From Branchiostoma lanceolatum (Eukaryota > Chordata > Leptocardii > Amphioxiformes > Branchiostomatidae): a stretch of 64,000 nt of DNA. Positions 39,501 through 51,779 of the stretch are shown piece by piece (within the stretch, counting starts at the first letter, position 1; each line of letters opens with the position of its first letter). The position numbers and the translations under genes were made by a program. The notes beneath the pieces were generated by a model. That model did no database searches, was not told the DNA's origin, and was given only the letters and a program-made list of their open reading frames with translations. The stretch lies in contig NC_089726.1 in assembly GCF_035083965.1 (NCBI RefSeq), positions 11,847,501 through 11,911,500 on the forward strand, read 5' to 3'.

Positions 39501-42500
39501 TTACGTAAATCGACAACTGCGCTGTACGTAATGTAACACTAGACTCTACCAGTCTCCCCCGGTCGCTGGGAAAATAGTAGAAATTGGCCAAATAGAGTCA
39601 AATGTTTGAAGGGAGTCGGCTACGGAGAGAGGGTCAAATTCGCAAATTTACCCTCTCTCCGTTGCCGACTCCCTTCAAACATTTGACTCTATTTGGCCAA
39701 TTTCTACTATTTTCCCAGCGACCGGGGGAGACTGGTAGAGTCTAATATAACACAGAAACTGTTATCCCATGAGTGGCATGACGATGTTTCAGAATGCCTC
39801 CCCTGTAACATTACGTGCGTTGTAATGCGCGCATGCGGTAGATCGCATGGAAAAATGAAAGAATGCAAAATCAAAACAGGTTCGTAGTCATTTCTTTAGT
39901 TTCAGCAAAGGGTCAATAAATAAAGTTGATAACTAAATAATTTCGTCTGTTTTCTTTTTGCTAGTGTTTCTGACTAACAATACACCCCCTCGCCCATGGT
40001 GGTGCGGTCCAGCTGGGCATTTCGCATAATTGCACCAGCCGGATAATTGCACCAAAAACGCTGACAAATGAGTGGTGCGGATTCTACTGTATACACAGTA
40101 CATATGATAAATGATGATATGTTCAGATCTGTAATGATAAAAACGTATTTTTTTTATCAGCTGGGAGGAGGTGGAAAAGGAGTCGGGTCTGAAACTGGTC
40201 TACAAGACAGGCGGGCTAGACTTTACTCTGAAAGGACCTCTAGAAGAGGTTATGGAGGACTATGCTAAGGCCATGGATTCCCAGGGAATTCCGTACGTTG
40301 GTAGTCATGCTTTTTTACCTATAGGGATACTACTAGACGGATGCCCATTCTGTGTGACTACTTGGCGTCATTAAAACACGACATGGGTGATATCGGTAAA
40401 CCTTTTCTGCATGGGTCAATCATTATTACCATATCAAATATATTGACAAGGACGTTGTAGGCACGGAAGTTTTGAGACTTACAGTATCTCAAAACTGTAG
40501 TACATTTGCCTTTTTCGTGGTGCCTGTTAGCTCAATGGCTCTTGTAAGCTCGAGATCAAGGTAGTCTAACGTTGTGTGCTTCATCACGTGAATAAGGCAT
40601 ACACTGACGGTTTGGAGGTCACAAGAGAGGATCATGGCTACTATCATGATGTAGATTAAATAGGAAATAGGTGTCAAGTGCCTTTCCAAAGGGTACCAGG
40701 GATTCCACCCATAAGATAGCATGCTACCATTATGCCACCAGCTTAGCCCAATAGAAATTGACTTTCTGAATCTTTATCAGGATGGTCTGCTGTACTGCAG
40801 CCTGCAATGTTTTGGTTTACTTAAATCACATTAGCATCATCTCTTGGGCATCTACACCAGTGTCTGATATGTTGACTTTGGCATTATCACATATATAGGT
40901 ATGAGCGACTGGACGGTCCGGAGATTCACCGTCGGTTTCCTCAGTTCGAGGTGGGCCCGGAGACCGTGGGTCTGTACCAGCCGGACGGAGGACTGGTGGA
41001 CGCTGCGAGAGGGAACGCCGCCCACATCCAGCTGGCACGTGCGCACGGAGCAACCGTCATGGACGAGTGCGCTGTCCTCGGCATAGAGCGGCTGAAAAGT
41101 GGCCTCATACTTGTGAGGACTGCTGTGAAGGGACAATAGAGTTTCAATGAGAAAAAGAAACAGGAAAACGCATTGATAAGGAAATAGCAAACTATAACGT
41201 TACATGAATGCTACATGAAAATCTATTATGAACCTTTGTATTGAAAATAAGCAGGCATCAGAATTTTACATGTATGAAATGAGATGATGCAATGTAGCTT
41301 AGATCTATCAGTGAGAAAATTGAAAACTAAATTTAGAATACCGAATAATGGAATTACTGAATGAAGAAGCAATGATATCCATATTTTATATTATCAGTGC
41401 TGATGTAGTACATATTACATTTTAATCCTTTCTATCGTAGGTATTCATCATCATCATCATTCCAGGGAGTTATCACAAATCTAGTACTAATTGCACACAA
41501 TAGCTATGAACATATCAAGCACATCATGAGCACTGCTATGTTTACTGCCACTCGTAGGTCCGTACCGGGAAAGGTGAGTTTCGTTGTCGGCGTGTGGTGG
41601 TGTGTGCAGGCGCCTGGGTCAATGACGTCCTTCGATACGTGGGCACCAAAATCCCCATCTCAGTCTCACAGGAACAAGTCACTTACTTTGCCACACCCAA
41701 CATCAAGGAGTTTACCAAAGACAGGTTAGTACCGCTATGCGGTCCGCAGACGTAGTAACAACGCTTTTTACGCATCATTAGTGTACAGCAGACTCCGCTT
41801 AACTGCATATCCTCCCTACCTGTGGAGGTATGTTTACCTCCCTACCTGCAATTCTTATTTTGAGGCATCAGTTGTGCATGTTGTTCCCGCCGAATCTGAA
41901 ATAGTATGTACTTCAACTTATCATGCTGTGCGAAAACAAATCATTCATTCCTCATTAAGAATATCGTATTCCATTGAACAAGCGAATAGTTATGATTAGA
42001 TCTTTGGATTTCTATGATCCGTAAACCGTTTTTATGATGATGTGTACGATGTTCTATCGTTAAGATGGATGAAGAAGGTAATGTGTACAGTTTATAGTTG
42101 ATATCATTTGAAGATGGGTTGCATTTGTGCTTTATACTGTACAGTTAGTTTTTTTTGTTAGAATTCCCAAGACTTGCCAAAAAAGTTACTCAAGCAACAG
42201 AAATGATTTTGAAAGCTGCTTGTTGAGTAACTATTTTTTTTGTTGCGTATCTTATCACCTGGATGTCTAACCTTCATCAACCTTCCCAAGACTTGCATTG
42301 AAATGTATTGTCATTTAACCCTCATACACCCGAACCTATTTTTGCAACTAAAATGACTGAACGGGGTCAAAAATGACCCCAAAATGTTTTGTTCAGTTAA
42401 ATCTCCCTTTTCACTTTTTTCGCTGATTGTTATCCGTACATTCCTTAATCAATGTAAGAGGAATGTTTTGGCATGTTTAGGTTTGAAAAATTCCCGTTCA

Positions 42501-44608
42501 TTATCATAATTTATGCAAAAGATCAGAAGGACCACGTTTTGAGCTATTCCTATTTAGACCAGGAGAGAATTTTTGAAGCTCACGCCTAATTTCATGTTGC
42601 ATAACTAATGAACAGCTTACGCGAAAGCCACCAAACTTGGTGACTTTTCATAAAATGTCCCTAACAAAAATTTCAAATCTATAAAGTAAGTTCATCGTTT
42701 TTGGTGTTGCCATGGCAACGGGTCTTTGACAGGCATATTTGACGACATCTACTAATTTCAGTTAAAACAATGTCGTTTCGAGGCTTTGTTAGTACGCCAA
42801 ATGTATTTTCTTACATTGTTATCATCTTATGTAATCCAATGTAACTTTTATGATTTAGAATTGATATTTTATGCTGATTTGATGACGTCATCGGTCAAAA
42901 TCCAAGATGGCGGATAGAATAACATAAAATTACGTCATAATGACGTCATATTACGTCATTATGACATAGAATTTGTTCTGGCCTTATCAATTCACATGTG
43001 CATCATCCTCTGAAAATTTGGTGGTCATGAAATAAATAGTTTAGGAGTTACAGAGGGCAGGTCCCAAAAACAGCACATTATTTTTGCTGGGGTGAAAAAT
43101 GACCCCAGACGACTCAACACAGAGTTTCCTTTATAATGTCAACAGTATTGTGCCGATCTCCCTAGAAAATTAGGAGAGCTTAGAAAAGATGTCTACTGAC
43201 AAAGTTACGGAAGGAATTTTTTTTCAGATCAAACATGTTCAAGTAGCACGTCAAAATCCTCGCCTGGGGTCAAAAATGACCCCGTTCGGGTGTATGAGGG
43301 TTAATATAACAGCTGGCAATATCCCAGCTAAAACTGTATCTAGATAAATTCAAATCAAACTCATAGTTTGTAGTTAGGACTCTAGGAAGAAGAGAGTGAA
43401 GCATACATGTATGCAACCACTGATGGAGATCAATGAAAAAACAAGACAAGCTGAAATATATTTTGACTATTCAACAACAGGTTCCCCATCTGGCTGTACT
43501 TCGCCCCAGACTACATCCTCTACGGCCTTCCCATCCATGGGAACACGGGCAGTAAGATCGGCATTGACTATGGCAGAACGCACGTCACGCCAGGGACAAG
43601 GACATACACTCCAGATCCAGTTCGAGAAAAGGCCTCTATCGAATTTCTCCAGAAATATATCCCAAGGGTTGGTGCAGATATCATGACGTCAGTGTTTAGG
43701 GGACTAGTCCGATGTGGGTGTGAGGAGGGGATGTTGCAACTTCAATAATTCAGAGCACGGTAGCGCCATATCAATGGCCTATATTTTTAAGAAAGATGTC
43801 AGTAAGTTAAATGTGTACCGTTAGCAGCACAGTACTACTTAGGAAGAACAGCTAAGCACAGACCACAGACTGCCCGATGTAATAAGATAAGTATACAGTC
43901 AAACATTGATGCAGTAACTGAGGGAAAGTGGTTGCTGAGGACAGCTGGTTGCTTAGGACAGGGTAGGGTTAGAGTTGTAACTGTGAAAAGATGGGCGGGG
44001 CTGACTTAATGTGGCATGTGACTTGGAGGTGGTTTCTTTAGCCGGGTGGTTGTCTGACCAGGGTTGACCATGTTATTATAAAGCATTAAATGTCGATCTT
44101 GTTTGTGTTCAGTCTCTCGGGCCCGTTCTGTACACAAAGACCTGCCTCTACACTGTGACTATGGACAGGAACTTTGTCCTGGACACTCTGGACGCGAAGG
44201 GCTGGCCAGAGATCATCGTTTGCTGTGGCGCTGGACACGCTTACAAGTTAGTCATTAACTTAGCTTTACAAACTTAACTTCTACATCAATCATCACAACT
44301 TAGTGACCATATCTGCAAACCATATTAATCAACAACGCCCAAAGAATGACATCTGGTTTCAGTTTTCTTTTCGTTTAGCAAAATTTCAACAAAGTGAAGT
44401 GTCTGTGCATAACTGTTTCAATCACCGTGGTCTGTACAGATTTGCTGGTCTTCTGGGCAAAATCCTGAGCCAGCTGGCGATTGACGGACGGACTCAGCAC
44501 CATATCGACGATTTCACCTTCAACAGACCCGCAGTCACCGATCCTAACTTCAAACTCGACTTCTACCTCGGTGGTAACAAGGAAGATACTCTTATGGCCA
44601 AAATGTAG
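36517..44608 (+). CDS. PIPOX: Peroxisomal sarcosine / L-pipecolate oxidase
   Basis: Nine exons with matching phases: 36517-36610, 37564-37633, 37909-37965, 40161-40292, 40899-41112, 41558-41724, 43481-43667, 44113-44246 and 44440-44608, 407 residues. It is a flavin amine oxidase of the monomeric sarcosine oxidase family, oxidising N-methyl or cyclic amino acids to an imine with release of H2O2. Seen: the dinucleotide-binding GCGGVG near residue 14 (VVGCGGVGSAALYW), SRIIRLSYHHPRYTRL, VVVCAGAWVND, and KTCLYTVTMD, whose Cys matches the covalent FAD-attachment Cys of bacterial MSOX. The end AGLLGKILSQLAIDG and FNRPAV matches MSOX/PIPOX. The C-terminal AKM is a weaker variant of the peroxisomal SKL signal. 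Introns 3 and 6 hold transposons. AATAAA is at 45450-45455. The exon 4 donor was set at 40293 because only it restores the frame. Confidence 0.92.
36690..37013 (-). mobile_element. tRNA-derived SINE in PIPOX intron 1
   Basis: Read on the minus strand, it starts GAGGTGGCCTTGTGGTTAGA (A-box-like). GGTTCAAATCC, a B box, follows at 36944-36954, and then a non-tRNA body including AAAGAACCCACC. It is a pol III-type SINE head plus body. The exact 3' end is uncertain. Confidence 0.7.
38113..40089. mobile_element. Tigger/pogo-like element with TA target site, in PIPOX intron 3
   Basis: Left end CAGACGAAGCCACTTAATTG and right end reading inward CAGTAGAATCCGCACCACTC are imperfect inverted repeats beginning CAG. 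TA is present on both sides (38111-38112 and 40090-40091). Both ends carry repeated ATAATTGCACC or TTAATTGCACC words. The interior contains several ATTAATTATGCAAATGAG-like repeats (near 38454, 38585, 38712 and 39219), so other repeats have inserted. No transposase is recognisable. Confidence 0.6.
39542..39742. mobile_element. 201-bp fold-back (palindromic) MITE
   Basis: The arm GACTCTACCAGTCTCCCCCG from 39542 pairs with CGGGGGAGACTGGTAGAGTC ending 39742. Pairing continues almost without mismatch through CGACTCCCTTCAAACATTTG, leaving only a short loop near 39635-39650. It is flanked by TA (39540-39541 and 39743-39744). It lies inside the Tigger-like element. The conserved word AATAGTAGAAATTGGCC also occurs at about 35105-35125. 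Confidence 0.9.
40670..40742 (-). repeat. Degenerate SINE fragment
   Basis: Reverse strand reads GCTGGTGGCATAATGGTAGC then GGGTGGAATCCCTGGTACCC, a worn tRNA-like head. It is located in PIPOX intron 4. Confidence 0.4.
42173..42283. repeat. Fragment related to the palindromic Penelope-like insertion
   Basis: GTTACTCAAGCAAC, GAGTAACT and GCGTATCTTATCACCTGGAT then GTCTAACCTTCATCAAC match the end of the element at 25455-25500 (in reverse). The two GTTACTC / GAGTAAC words form a hairpin. Located in PIPOX intron 6. Confidence 0.6.
42319..43300. mobile_element. piggyBac-type MITE, 982 bp
   Basis: Ends CCCTCATACACCCGAAC (from 42319) and GTTCGGGTGTATGAGGG (to 43300) are perfect 17-bp inverted repeats beginning CCC, with TTAA directly outside (42315-42318 and 43301-43304). 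A second inverted word, GGGGTCAAAAATGACCCC, is near both ends (42364 and 43266). No transposase. Located in PIPOX intron 6. Confidence 0.9.
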
Positions 44609-46444
44609 CTTACTGCCGAAGGCGAACTACTTGACGAATATTCAATTTCTTTTCAATTGTAGATCAATATCAAATTACCACAGGCTGGATTATTCTGATT
44701 TGAGAATGATAACTTTAGTACCGCTGGTATTGTTATTAGTAAGTCTTACGGAGCAAATGGCCTTAAAGGTCTGCAAGGGAAAGCTGTCAACAAACTTCGA
44801 CCGAATAGCCGCTAGTCAGTTGTTAAAGGGCATTACTCCAGTGTTTTGTGTAATATACTACTTCCAAGCAACGTGCAGATTTGTCCTGGGGTTGTAACTA
44901 GGTATTACACAGCGATACCGCAATAACCGCAAGGAGGCAGTTCTTATCAAAGCTCCGAAGAGGTGGTCGAATGGTAATTTCCAGCACCTTATCCACCACA
45001 GTGAATTCCAGTTATATTCCACCCTCCCCCTTTACACATCGCAATCATTTAGACTTGCCGACTTGGCAAGGATCCAACGCCTGATATCCACAATACCCAT
45101 GAATAGTTACAGCTTCGAGCGATGAATCATTTCAGGAAAAGACAAGAATGAGCTGCGGTTGGGATGGGTGTTGTGTGGTTTATCTAGAATTTGGTTGATA
45201 TTTTAGGCAAACATCTGTAACTGTATCTGTATCTATATAGCCGGTATAACCGCCATTCGGCGTAACACACCAGCTTCGCAGGCACGCGGTGCGGCAGCAG
45301 CTGGTCATATTACACAGAACGACCTGTCACGTCTAACCTTCGCATATCTTACTGCATGCATTGTTGAAAGCTATCTAATGAGGATGCTTCCACTGTACTT
45401 GGTTGTAACGAGTTCCACTCTACGATCGTTCTATACATATATATGCATCAATAAAGACTTGTAATATGCATTTGAAATATCGAAAATTATTACACCAAGC
45501 ATTTTGAAAAAGGATGGGTAGTTTTGTAGAAGAAGCTTAATTTTCAGCACTTTTGACGCAAAATCTGGCATAAACGTTATAAATAATTAGGTTACTTTCA
45601 TAAATGCTCATCATGTCCTGTCATAGTAAGATGTGGTAGGACACAGACAGGTAACAAGAAGGATACATGACATTGTATAAATTTATTATACGCTCGCAGG
45701 TATACAATGGTACCTGCCCAAAGTATTTATGATGCCCTTGATCTGTAAAAAGATATCGGTAGCTATGTTCAACAAGTATATTCCGGTGTAGAATACTAAC
45801 TACTGGGGAAGGCGATCAACTACATATTCTGCAACACCTGCATGTGACTATGGAAGTACATGTAATATGATCATGCCAGCCGTCTTAGAATGCGTGTGTT
45901 TTCACTGGAACGTCTTACACCAGCCTTGTTCGGTCGTGGCGCACACCGCTGGTGTAAACAGACTCTTAGCCCAGGGGCCGCCACCGAAACCAATTATGCT
46001 AATTAGTCTGTAAGGTTTGGCACAAACAGCTCTTCCGAAAAAATTGACTTACTCCCCGAAAACAAGTGTGATCATACTTCACAGGAAGCTAAGATGGTAG
46101 AGATCTTTGGTGCCCAATATATCGCGGATATCAATTTGTGACAGTCGTTAAAAAATACGCCTTACAAAATTTCATAAGTTAAATTTGACGAACACCAGTG
46201 ATAACGTTACAATCTCTACATCGACTGATTTGACACAATCGCCAAGAGCAACATGATATACGTCAATTGTTGTTGAGTTTGTCCAATCACAGCGGGCGTC
46301 TCAGAATCCGCCATTGTGCAACTCAGCTCGGTGCACACAGCATTCTGTTACCCGTCTGTAGCGGTTGTGTCGTGTTTACCTGTATATGTGGAGAAGGGCT
46401 TGTCGTTGTGTTTATCCCTATCCTACTGTGCCTTCCGACTCGAT
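44609..46444. other. Spacer between PIPOX and Shisa-like gene 7
   Basis: 3' UTR of PIPOX up to the AATAAA at 45450, then upstream DNA of gene 7. No repeat or gene was recognised. Confidence 0.4.
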
Positions 46445-49140
46445 ATGGCTATACTGAAGGTTCTTCTGGGCGCGGCATTGCTGTCCGTGGGTAAGTCTGG
46501 CATGAAATTGGACCGACATTTTTAGCGTTGTGCATTCAAGCACAAGTTGGTAGCGTTCAAGATGGCCGACATACAAGTACAGGCAATTATGCGTCTGAAT
46601 GTGCGTTACTGTTAGATACATGACTGGAACGATTCCTATACCAGAGCTGACAGTACCCATGGGATGAGTTTTCAATGCGTCTGTCACGTCGCCTAATGTT
46701 AACTACCAAGGCGTCCAGGCCGAGGTAGCCATGTGTGCGTCATCATGTTTTGGAAGCAGACGCCTACCATGGCAGACTTCAGACGGATGCTTTGTCCTTT
46801 TGTTGATGATGTTTAAATTCTCCCCTAGGGCATGTAATGACCTTTAAAAGACCGGTTTTGTAGACTGATACAAAATATTTTGCGAATGTTGATGATTTTC
46901 TTACATATCTGTGGCACACCTTTTTCTTAATTTGCTCATTTTTCTTGTTGCTAACGCCTGCATCTTGAAAAAGAGCAAATGCTTAAAGCTTTAACTTCTA
47001 AATTCGACAGGTAAACTCGCAGAATGTAGAAATATAGAGCAGTTGCTCCCGATTGCGTCACCCGACATCTTCACATTATTTGGCGTTTTTTTACAGTTTG
47101 CCTGTGATAAATAGCCCATCAATACTGTACTGTCCCCACCCGGGCCGCGTACGCACCGAAACTACAAATCTCCTTCCAGTTTCGGTGCTTGTTTGGTATG
47201 CAGGGCGCAGCAGACCCATCCCATATCCCAACCCCATCTCGGATAACACGTAGGAATGTGAAACAAAAAAAAAGCAACATAGTTAATCTACTATGTGTTG
47301 ATCATGAACTGATGATTTTAAGCTTAGATTTTAGCACTATCTGTTACCGATACCGAACGTTATATTTGCTATCCAAGTTCGTACCGAACATCCTATGGAT
47401 TTCAATTTTTCGTTTGTTAGACTTGAAAACGATTCCCAAATCTTGTCTTGATTTTTTAAGCCCTAATAACTAGGAGTCAAGTTCAATAATCACCCCGTCC
47501 CCTTTTGTATACATTGGTACGTTTGCTGAGGCAACCGAAACTTCATTTCACGGATCACATCCTTTAAAACCGATTCAAAAGTGTGAAAGAAGCATTTCAC
47601 GACGTTTGTGTTATTTTTCAAGTGTTCCGTGGCAGTAACGATCCTGTCATGTTCTCCCAAGTCTACAAATGTACTTGGAGGCTGTAAACGCGTTAATCAA
47701 GATATGCCGACTCTTCCAATTTTGTGACCGGGGTGCGAGTACAACCGTGAATCACTGATATGTTATCAGTGGAATAATCAATTTATTTCTGGAAGCGGGC
47801 CCAAATCAATATAATTGCGCGCATCTGTCCAATCCGTAAAGCCAAGTTCGTGTGACTTGTACCCGGACCATGACTCTTCCCTGTAATTCTAGACTGTGTA
47901 ATCTCTACTTGAAATTTGTATTTCTAGCACGGCTGTATATAATATAATAATTATAATAACTTTATTGCACAACAATATAAAAGGCAATGTGTTTTACAGG
48001 GAATGATTAAATCTAAGCGGTGCAAAGACAACGTTTTTGATAATGATATAGAAACGGACGTTTATTTATATGTATACATTTTGCTGTTGTATATATATGT
48101 TTTTTGTGAATAAAACGCTTAGTCATACGAAGTTTGTCTACTTTTATCAAGCTTTGTGAACGATGTTGTTTTCCTTGTGATATCGGTCTTACTACGTATA
48201 CGTTTAAGAAATTCATCGTCTCTCAGTGTGTGTCAGTACAGTAGTCTGATAAAGACCGGTCGAACTTTCATATTTACATATTGAGAATAGTATTAATGAG
48301 CATTTCACAAGGTTAGCGAGGCTGACATACAAACAAGGTTACTCCACTTATAAAAGCGTATATCTCCCTTGGTCTTGGACAGCTTTCAAGATAGGTACTG
48401 ATGTACGTGTATATCGGGTGACAAACCAGATACAATGTTTAAATTTTTTATAACTTGATACTCCAAGGATTGTCTTGTTCTAAGTGCACAAAATCGGACA
48501 AGAAATCTCAATTGAATTTAGTTAATAATTCATCTCAACGCATCAATTATGCTAACGTAATTTACGAAACTATTTCTGTCATGTTCAGCACACTTATTTA
48601 TACATTTTAAGGGTAGTCCCTTCATTTAACTGAGTAACAGATTTCCAAGGGAAACCTTTACAAAATCATAACAAATCAGGAGACATTCATCCTAAGATTA
48701 TCATTCAATTACAAACTTGGTGTGCAAATTCCGATCAAGTCCTCACTTAACAATTCATTAACCCCCGCACATTCGGACATTCCTTATACATGTGTGTCTG
48801 GTGTTTCTTTATAGTTTATATATCCTCAATTTGTTGTATTTAAGCCCTGGCTGAGACCTGCCCCGGACACTACACTCCTGACGTCCTCGGCATCAAGGTG
48901 TGGGTACCCGCGTTTGACTGCCCCACGCTGGTGGACAACCCCAGCTCCAAGTTCTGCTGTGGAACGAAGAACAACCCGCACTGCTGCAGCGACTGTACCC
49001 AGTCTATCACCAGTGTGGTGGCCTGCATCACTGGTGGGACCCTCAGGTGAGGGCAAGTCAACCGTGTGGCACACATCCACACAACAACAACAACAACACA
49101 CACACACAACACACACACACACATACACACACACACAAAC

Positions 49141-49190
<50 letters not shown>

Positions 49191-50822
49191 ACACACACTC
49201 ATACACGCGCATACACGCGCACACAGACAAACAAATAAGGAAACAAGAAATACAAATGAAGAATTCGAAGATCTCATACCTCCGGGAAATATTTTGAGTT
49301 TTTGTGAATTTCTTAATGTCCTAGATTTATCATGTGCTATATCAGTTGATGATCGACAAGTCGTATGTCCCAAATTGAGGTCATTGACTGTACCACTCCA
49401 TTATCGACAAGGGGGTGTCCGTCTGCAACTCTGCGGTACCTGAAAAGCTGCTATGGGGTTCCAAAATCGCCAGGTTTATTCGGTACCTCCGTAACTACCA
49501 ACATACTGAAATTTCTACAATTCCATCAGCACAATCTTGAGTTCTGGTGCGAACACATGACAAACAGAACCAAAATATTTACCTCCCGTCGGAGCTGAAC
49601 CTCCTTTCGGTTGTGTGTTTCGGTTGTGTATATTGTGTGCTGTGTTGTTTAACAACACAACACACAATATACACAACCGAAAACACGAGTCAGAGTGGTC
49701 CCGTGGTCTGACTGTTGTCCGGATCCCTGCCACAGCTACGCGGCGTTCCTGGGCCTGGTGATCGGCGGGGCCGTGCTGCTGATCGCCCTGTTCATCTGCT
49801 GCTGTGTGTGCTGTTGTCGCGGCTGCTGTGGCTCCCGCCAGCCCGCCGTCACCGTCGTGCAGGGTTCGTGACACACAAGCTAATGTCGTAGACTAGTTGA
49901 GATGAGAAGAAAAAAAAGCTGGAAATGTATATTTTTGTGATACTTTTAAAACTCGTTGACAGGGACACAATTTCTGATTATTCACACCACCCAAACGACG
50001 AATGGACTGCAGAACGATGTAATGTAGCGGCCGAGACATAAAACCTAGCGTTAAGACCAAAAAGAACTGTTAGCAGAGCGATGTTTTGATTTACTCATTT
50101 AATATCTGAATTAAAAATGGCTTTAAAAATAATCTTACCGATGCAATGCAATGTACTGTTAAAGCTGTTAGGCTTTCTATATGCTATGCCCATGATATTT
50201 CTTGTCTGTTCTTTATATCAATATTGTTTACGTTCTTATGTGTGTCGCTCTTTAGCCTGTATACTTGCATGTTCTGACGATGCGTAAGTGTAGAAGTTGG
50301 TCCACACCTGTGGACCATTCCTCGTGTGTGATTCCTTACCGCGTTTCTGTCGCCCCCTTGCGGCTGCTGGCAGGATGACTGACTTTGCCCTTCACTAGTA
50401 AGGGACTCCGATCCCCTTCTACGTCCTCTCCTTCTACAAGCTGTTTTACTTCAAGACTACAAACTTACCGAGTCTAAATTCTTCTCTTACTTACCGCTCA
50501 CGTGACCACCAACGTCTTCTTTGACTGTGAGTCATGAAGATTCCTTATCAGCGTGACTGGACACACATGTACAGGACGGCCATGCATGCTTCAGAATAGA
50601 ATTAAACCATCATTGTCATCAGTGTGATACTAAAGATTTCATTTTTGGGGAAACATTGGTTGCTCAATTTATAGTTTTGTTTGTATTTGAAAAGTGTGGT
50701 TCTTTCTCTGATCGTGTTGATTTTTAATTCGAATTACGTTTCTGCATTTTCCAGGTCCCCCAATTTCGATGCCACATGTTGGGACAGCTGGAGGAACCCC
50801 GCCCTATACCCAGATGCAGTAG
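46445..50822 (+). CDS. Shisa-like protein 7 (divergent, short tail)
   Basis: Exons 46445-46490, 48845-49046, 49736-49863 and 50755-50822, phases 1-2-1 as in subfamily A, 147 residues. The signal peptide is MAILKVLLGAALLSVG. The ectodomain ALAETCPGHY is longer before FDCP and carries FCC, HCC, SDC and VAC: eight cysteines in all. The membrane exon YAAFLGLVIGGAV runs into ICCCVCCCRGCCG, the densest cysteine cluster of the family. The last exon is short, ending GGTPPYTQMQ; TPPY is near, but not equal to, PPxY. Alternative: without the last splice, exon 3 reads on to TGA at 49869-49871 (127 residues). The donor (GG/GTTCGT) is weak, so both ends are possible. The first three exons are secure. Confidence 0.75.
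47945..48000 (-). repeat. Possible LINE 3' tail in reverse
   Basis: TAATAACTTTATTGCACAAC, followed by an A/T-rich stretch, resembles the complement of a non-LTR element 3' end. Located in intron 1 of Shisa-like gene 7. The evidence is slight. Confidence 0.3.
49079..49223. repeat. (CA)n microsatellite, complex
   Basis: CAACAA units followed by long CA runs with interspersed CATA, directly after exon 2 of Shisa-like gene 7. It produces long cysteine/valine- or histidine/threonine-rich open frames on both strands that are not genes. Confidence 0.95.
49619..49682. repeat. 64-bp palindrome without loop
   Basis: 49619-49650 (TTTCGGTTGTGTATATTGTG and on) and 49651-49682 are inverted copies with one mismatch and no spacer. 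A further TTTCGGTTGTGTG lies just upstream. Located in intron 2 of Shisa-like gene 7. Confidence 0.9.
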
Positions 50823-51589
50823 CGGCAAACGGAGAGCGAATCAGCTTAGACTTGTGCATCCGCATCTGTGGAGCCGCTTTTAATTGTTTTCAGTTTGAGT
50901 TTTACCAGTTTGTTGTAACGCTGTGATGTAGATTTATGGTGTCGCTATGGTGTATCACTTCTTGGCATCGCTTTCCGGCAGTAAAGAATTTATATTGAGC
51001 AGAGTAACTGTAGTATAACGTACATAAAAGCCCAGAGACGTTCTATTTTGATAGATTTACATGAAAGAATAACTGTCTGCTTGATCATGGCACATTGATA
51101 CTATTAGTGTTTATTTTTTTATACGCTGCGACAGTGTGCATTTCGAAGTTGGCACGAATTGCTTTTGTCCAAAACCATTAACCAGCGTGTCATGTGTGAC
51201 CGTATCATATCTCCTCATAAATAAACATTGTCAAGTGTGTGAAAAAAGTACTGCTTTTTCAATGTATTCATAGGAAAATACATTTTGTGTGACAGCCTGG
51301 AAGCCAATATTAGACGATGTAGCTGAAAATGCCTGTTGTCTGGTGATAGGAAAGATCGTAGTTTCTTTTTTTGTATAATCGCTTGTTGATTGTTCATTAA
51401 ACCGCGATGGTTTCTAAACAAACCTGTGAGTTCTCTCATTGACTCCCAGGTGTCATGATAATCCTGGTAAGCCCAAGACTAGTCTTTCAAAGACACGTGA
51501 TACTAAGATGCATGTAAGTCTTTTTTCTCATATGAATGCATGGATATGAAGTATTGTCAAACCAATATTTCGTTATGCCATTAAATCTA
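50823..51589. other. Spacer between Shisa-like genes 7 and 8
   Basis: No repeat or gene was recognised. The frame crossing 50755-50926 is discussed as a finding. Confidence 0.4.
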
Positions 51590-51779
51590 CTGGAACGATA
51601 TCGAAAACGACGATAAGTCGTTGCACAGTACCCCCCACCCCTCGTTGGGGTTGGTACGCCCCTAGTATTACTTTGTATTGGCGAATTTAATACCGAGTCA
51701 GACCAAGGACTATAATATAAGATAAGAACGCCACCCCCTAGCAACACACCAAGTGCGCGGAAGGAAGAGGGAAGAAGAC
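51590..51779 (+). promoter_or_regulatory. Conserved promoter-proximal block of Shisa-like gene 8
   Basis: Shares CACCCCTCGTTGGGGTTGGTACG, GAGTCAGACCAAG and the sequence around the start codon with 55330-55498 upstream of gene 9. Promoter role inferred. Confidence 0.45.

Noticed and set aside
48826-49373. Long cysteine/valine-rich and histidine/threonine-rich frames on both strands
   Set aside because: They come from the (CA)n microsatellite and overlap exon 2 of Shisa-like gene 7.
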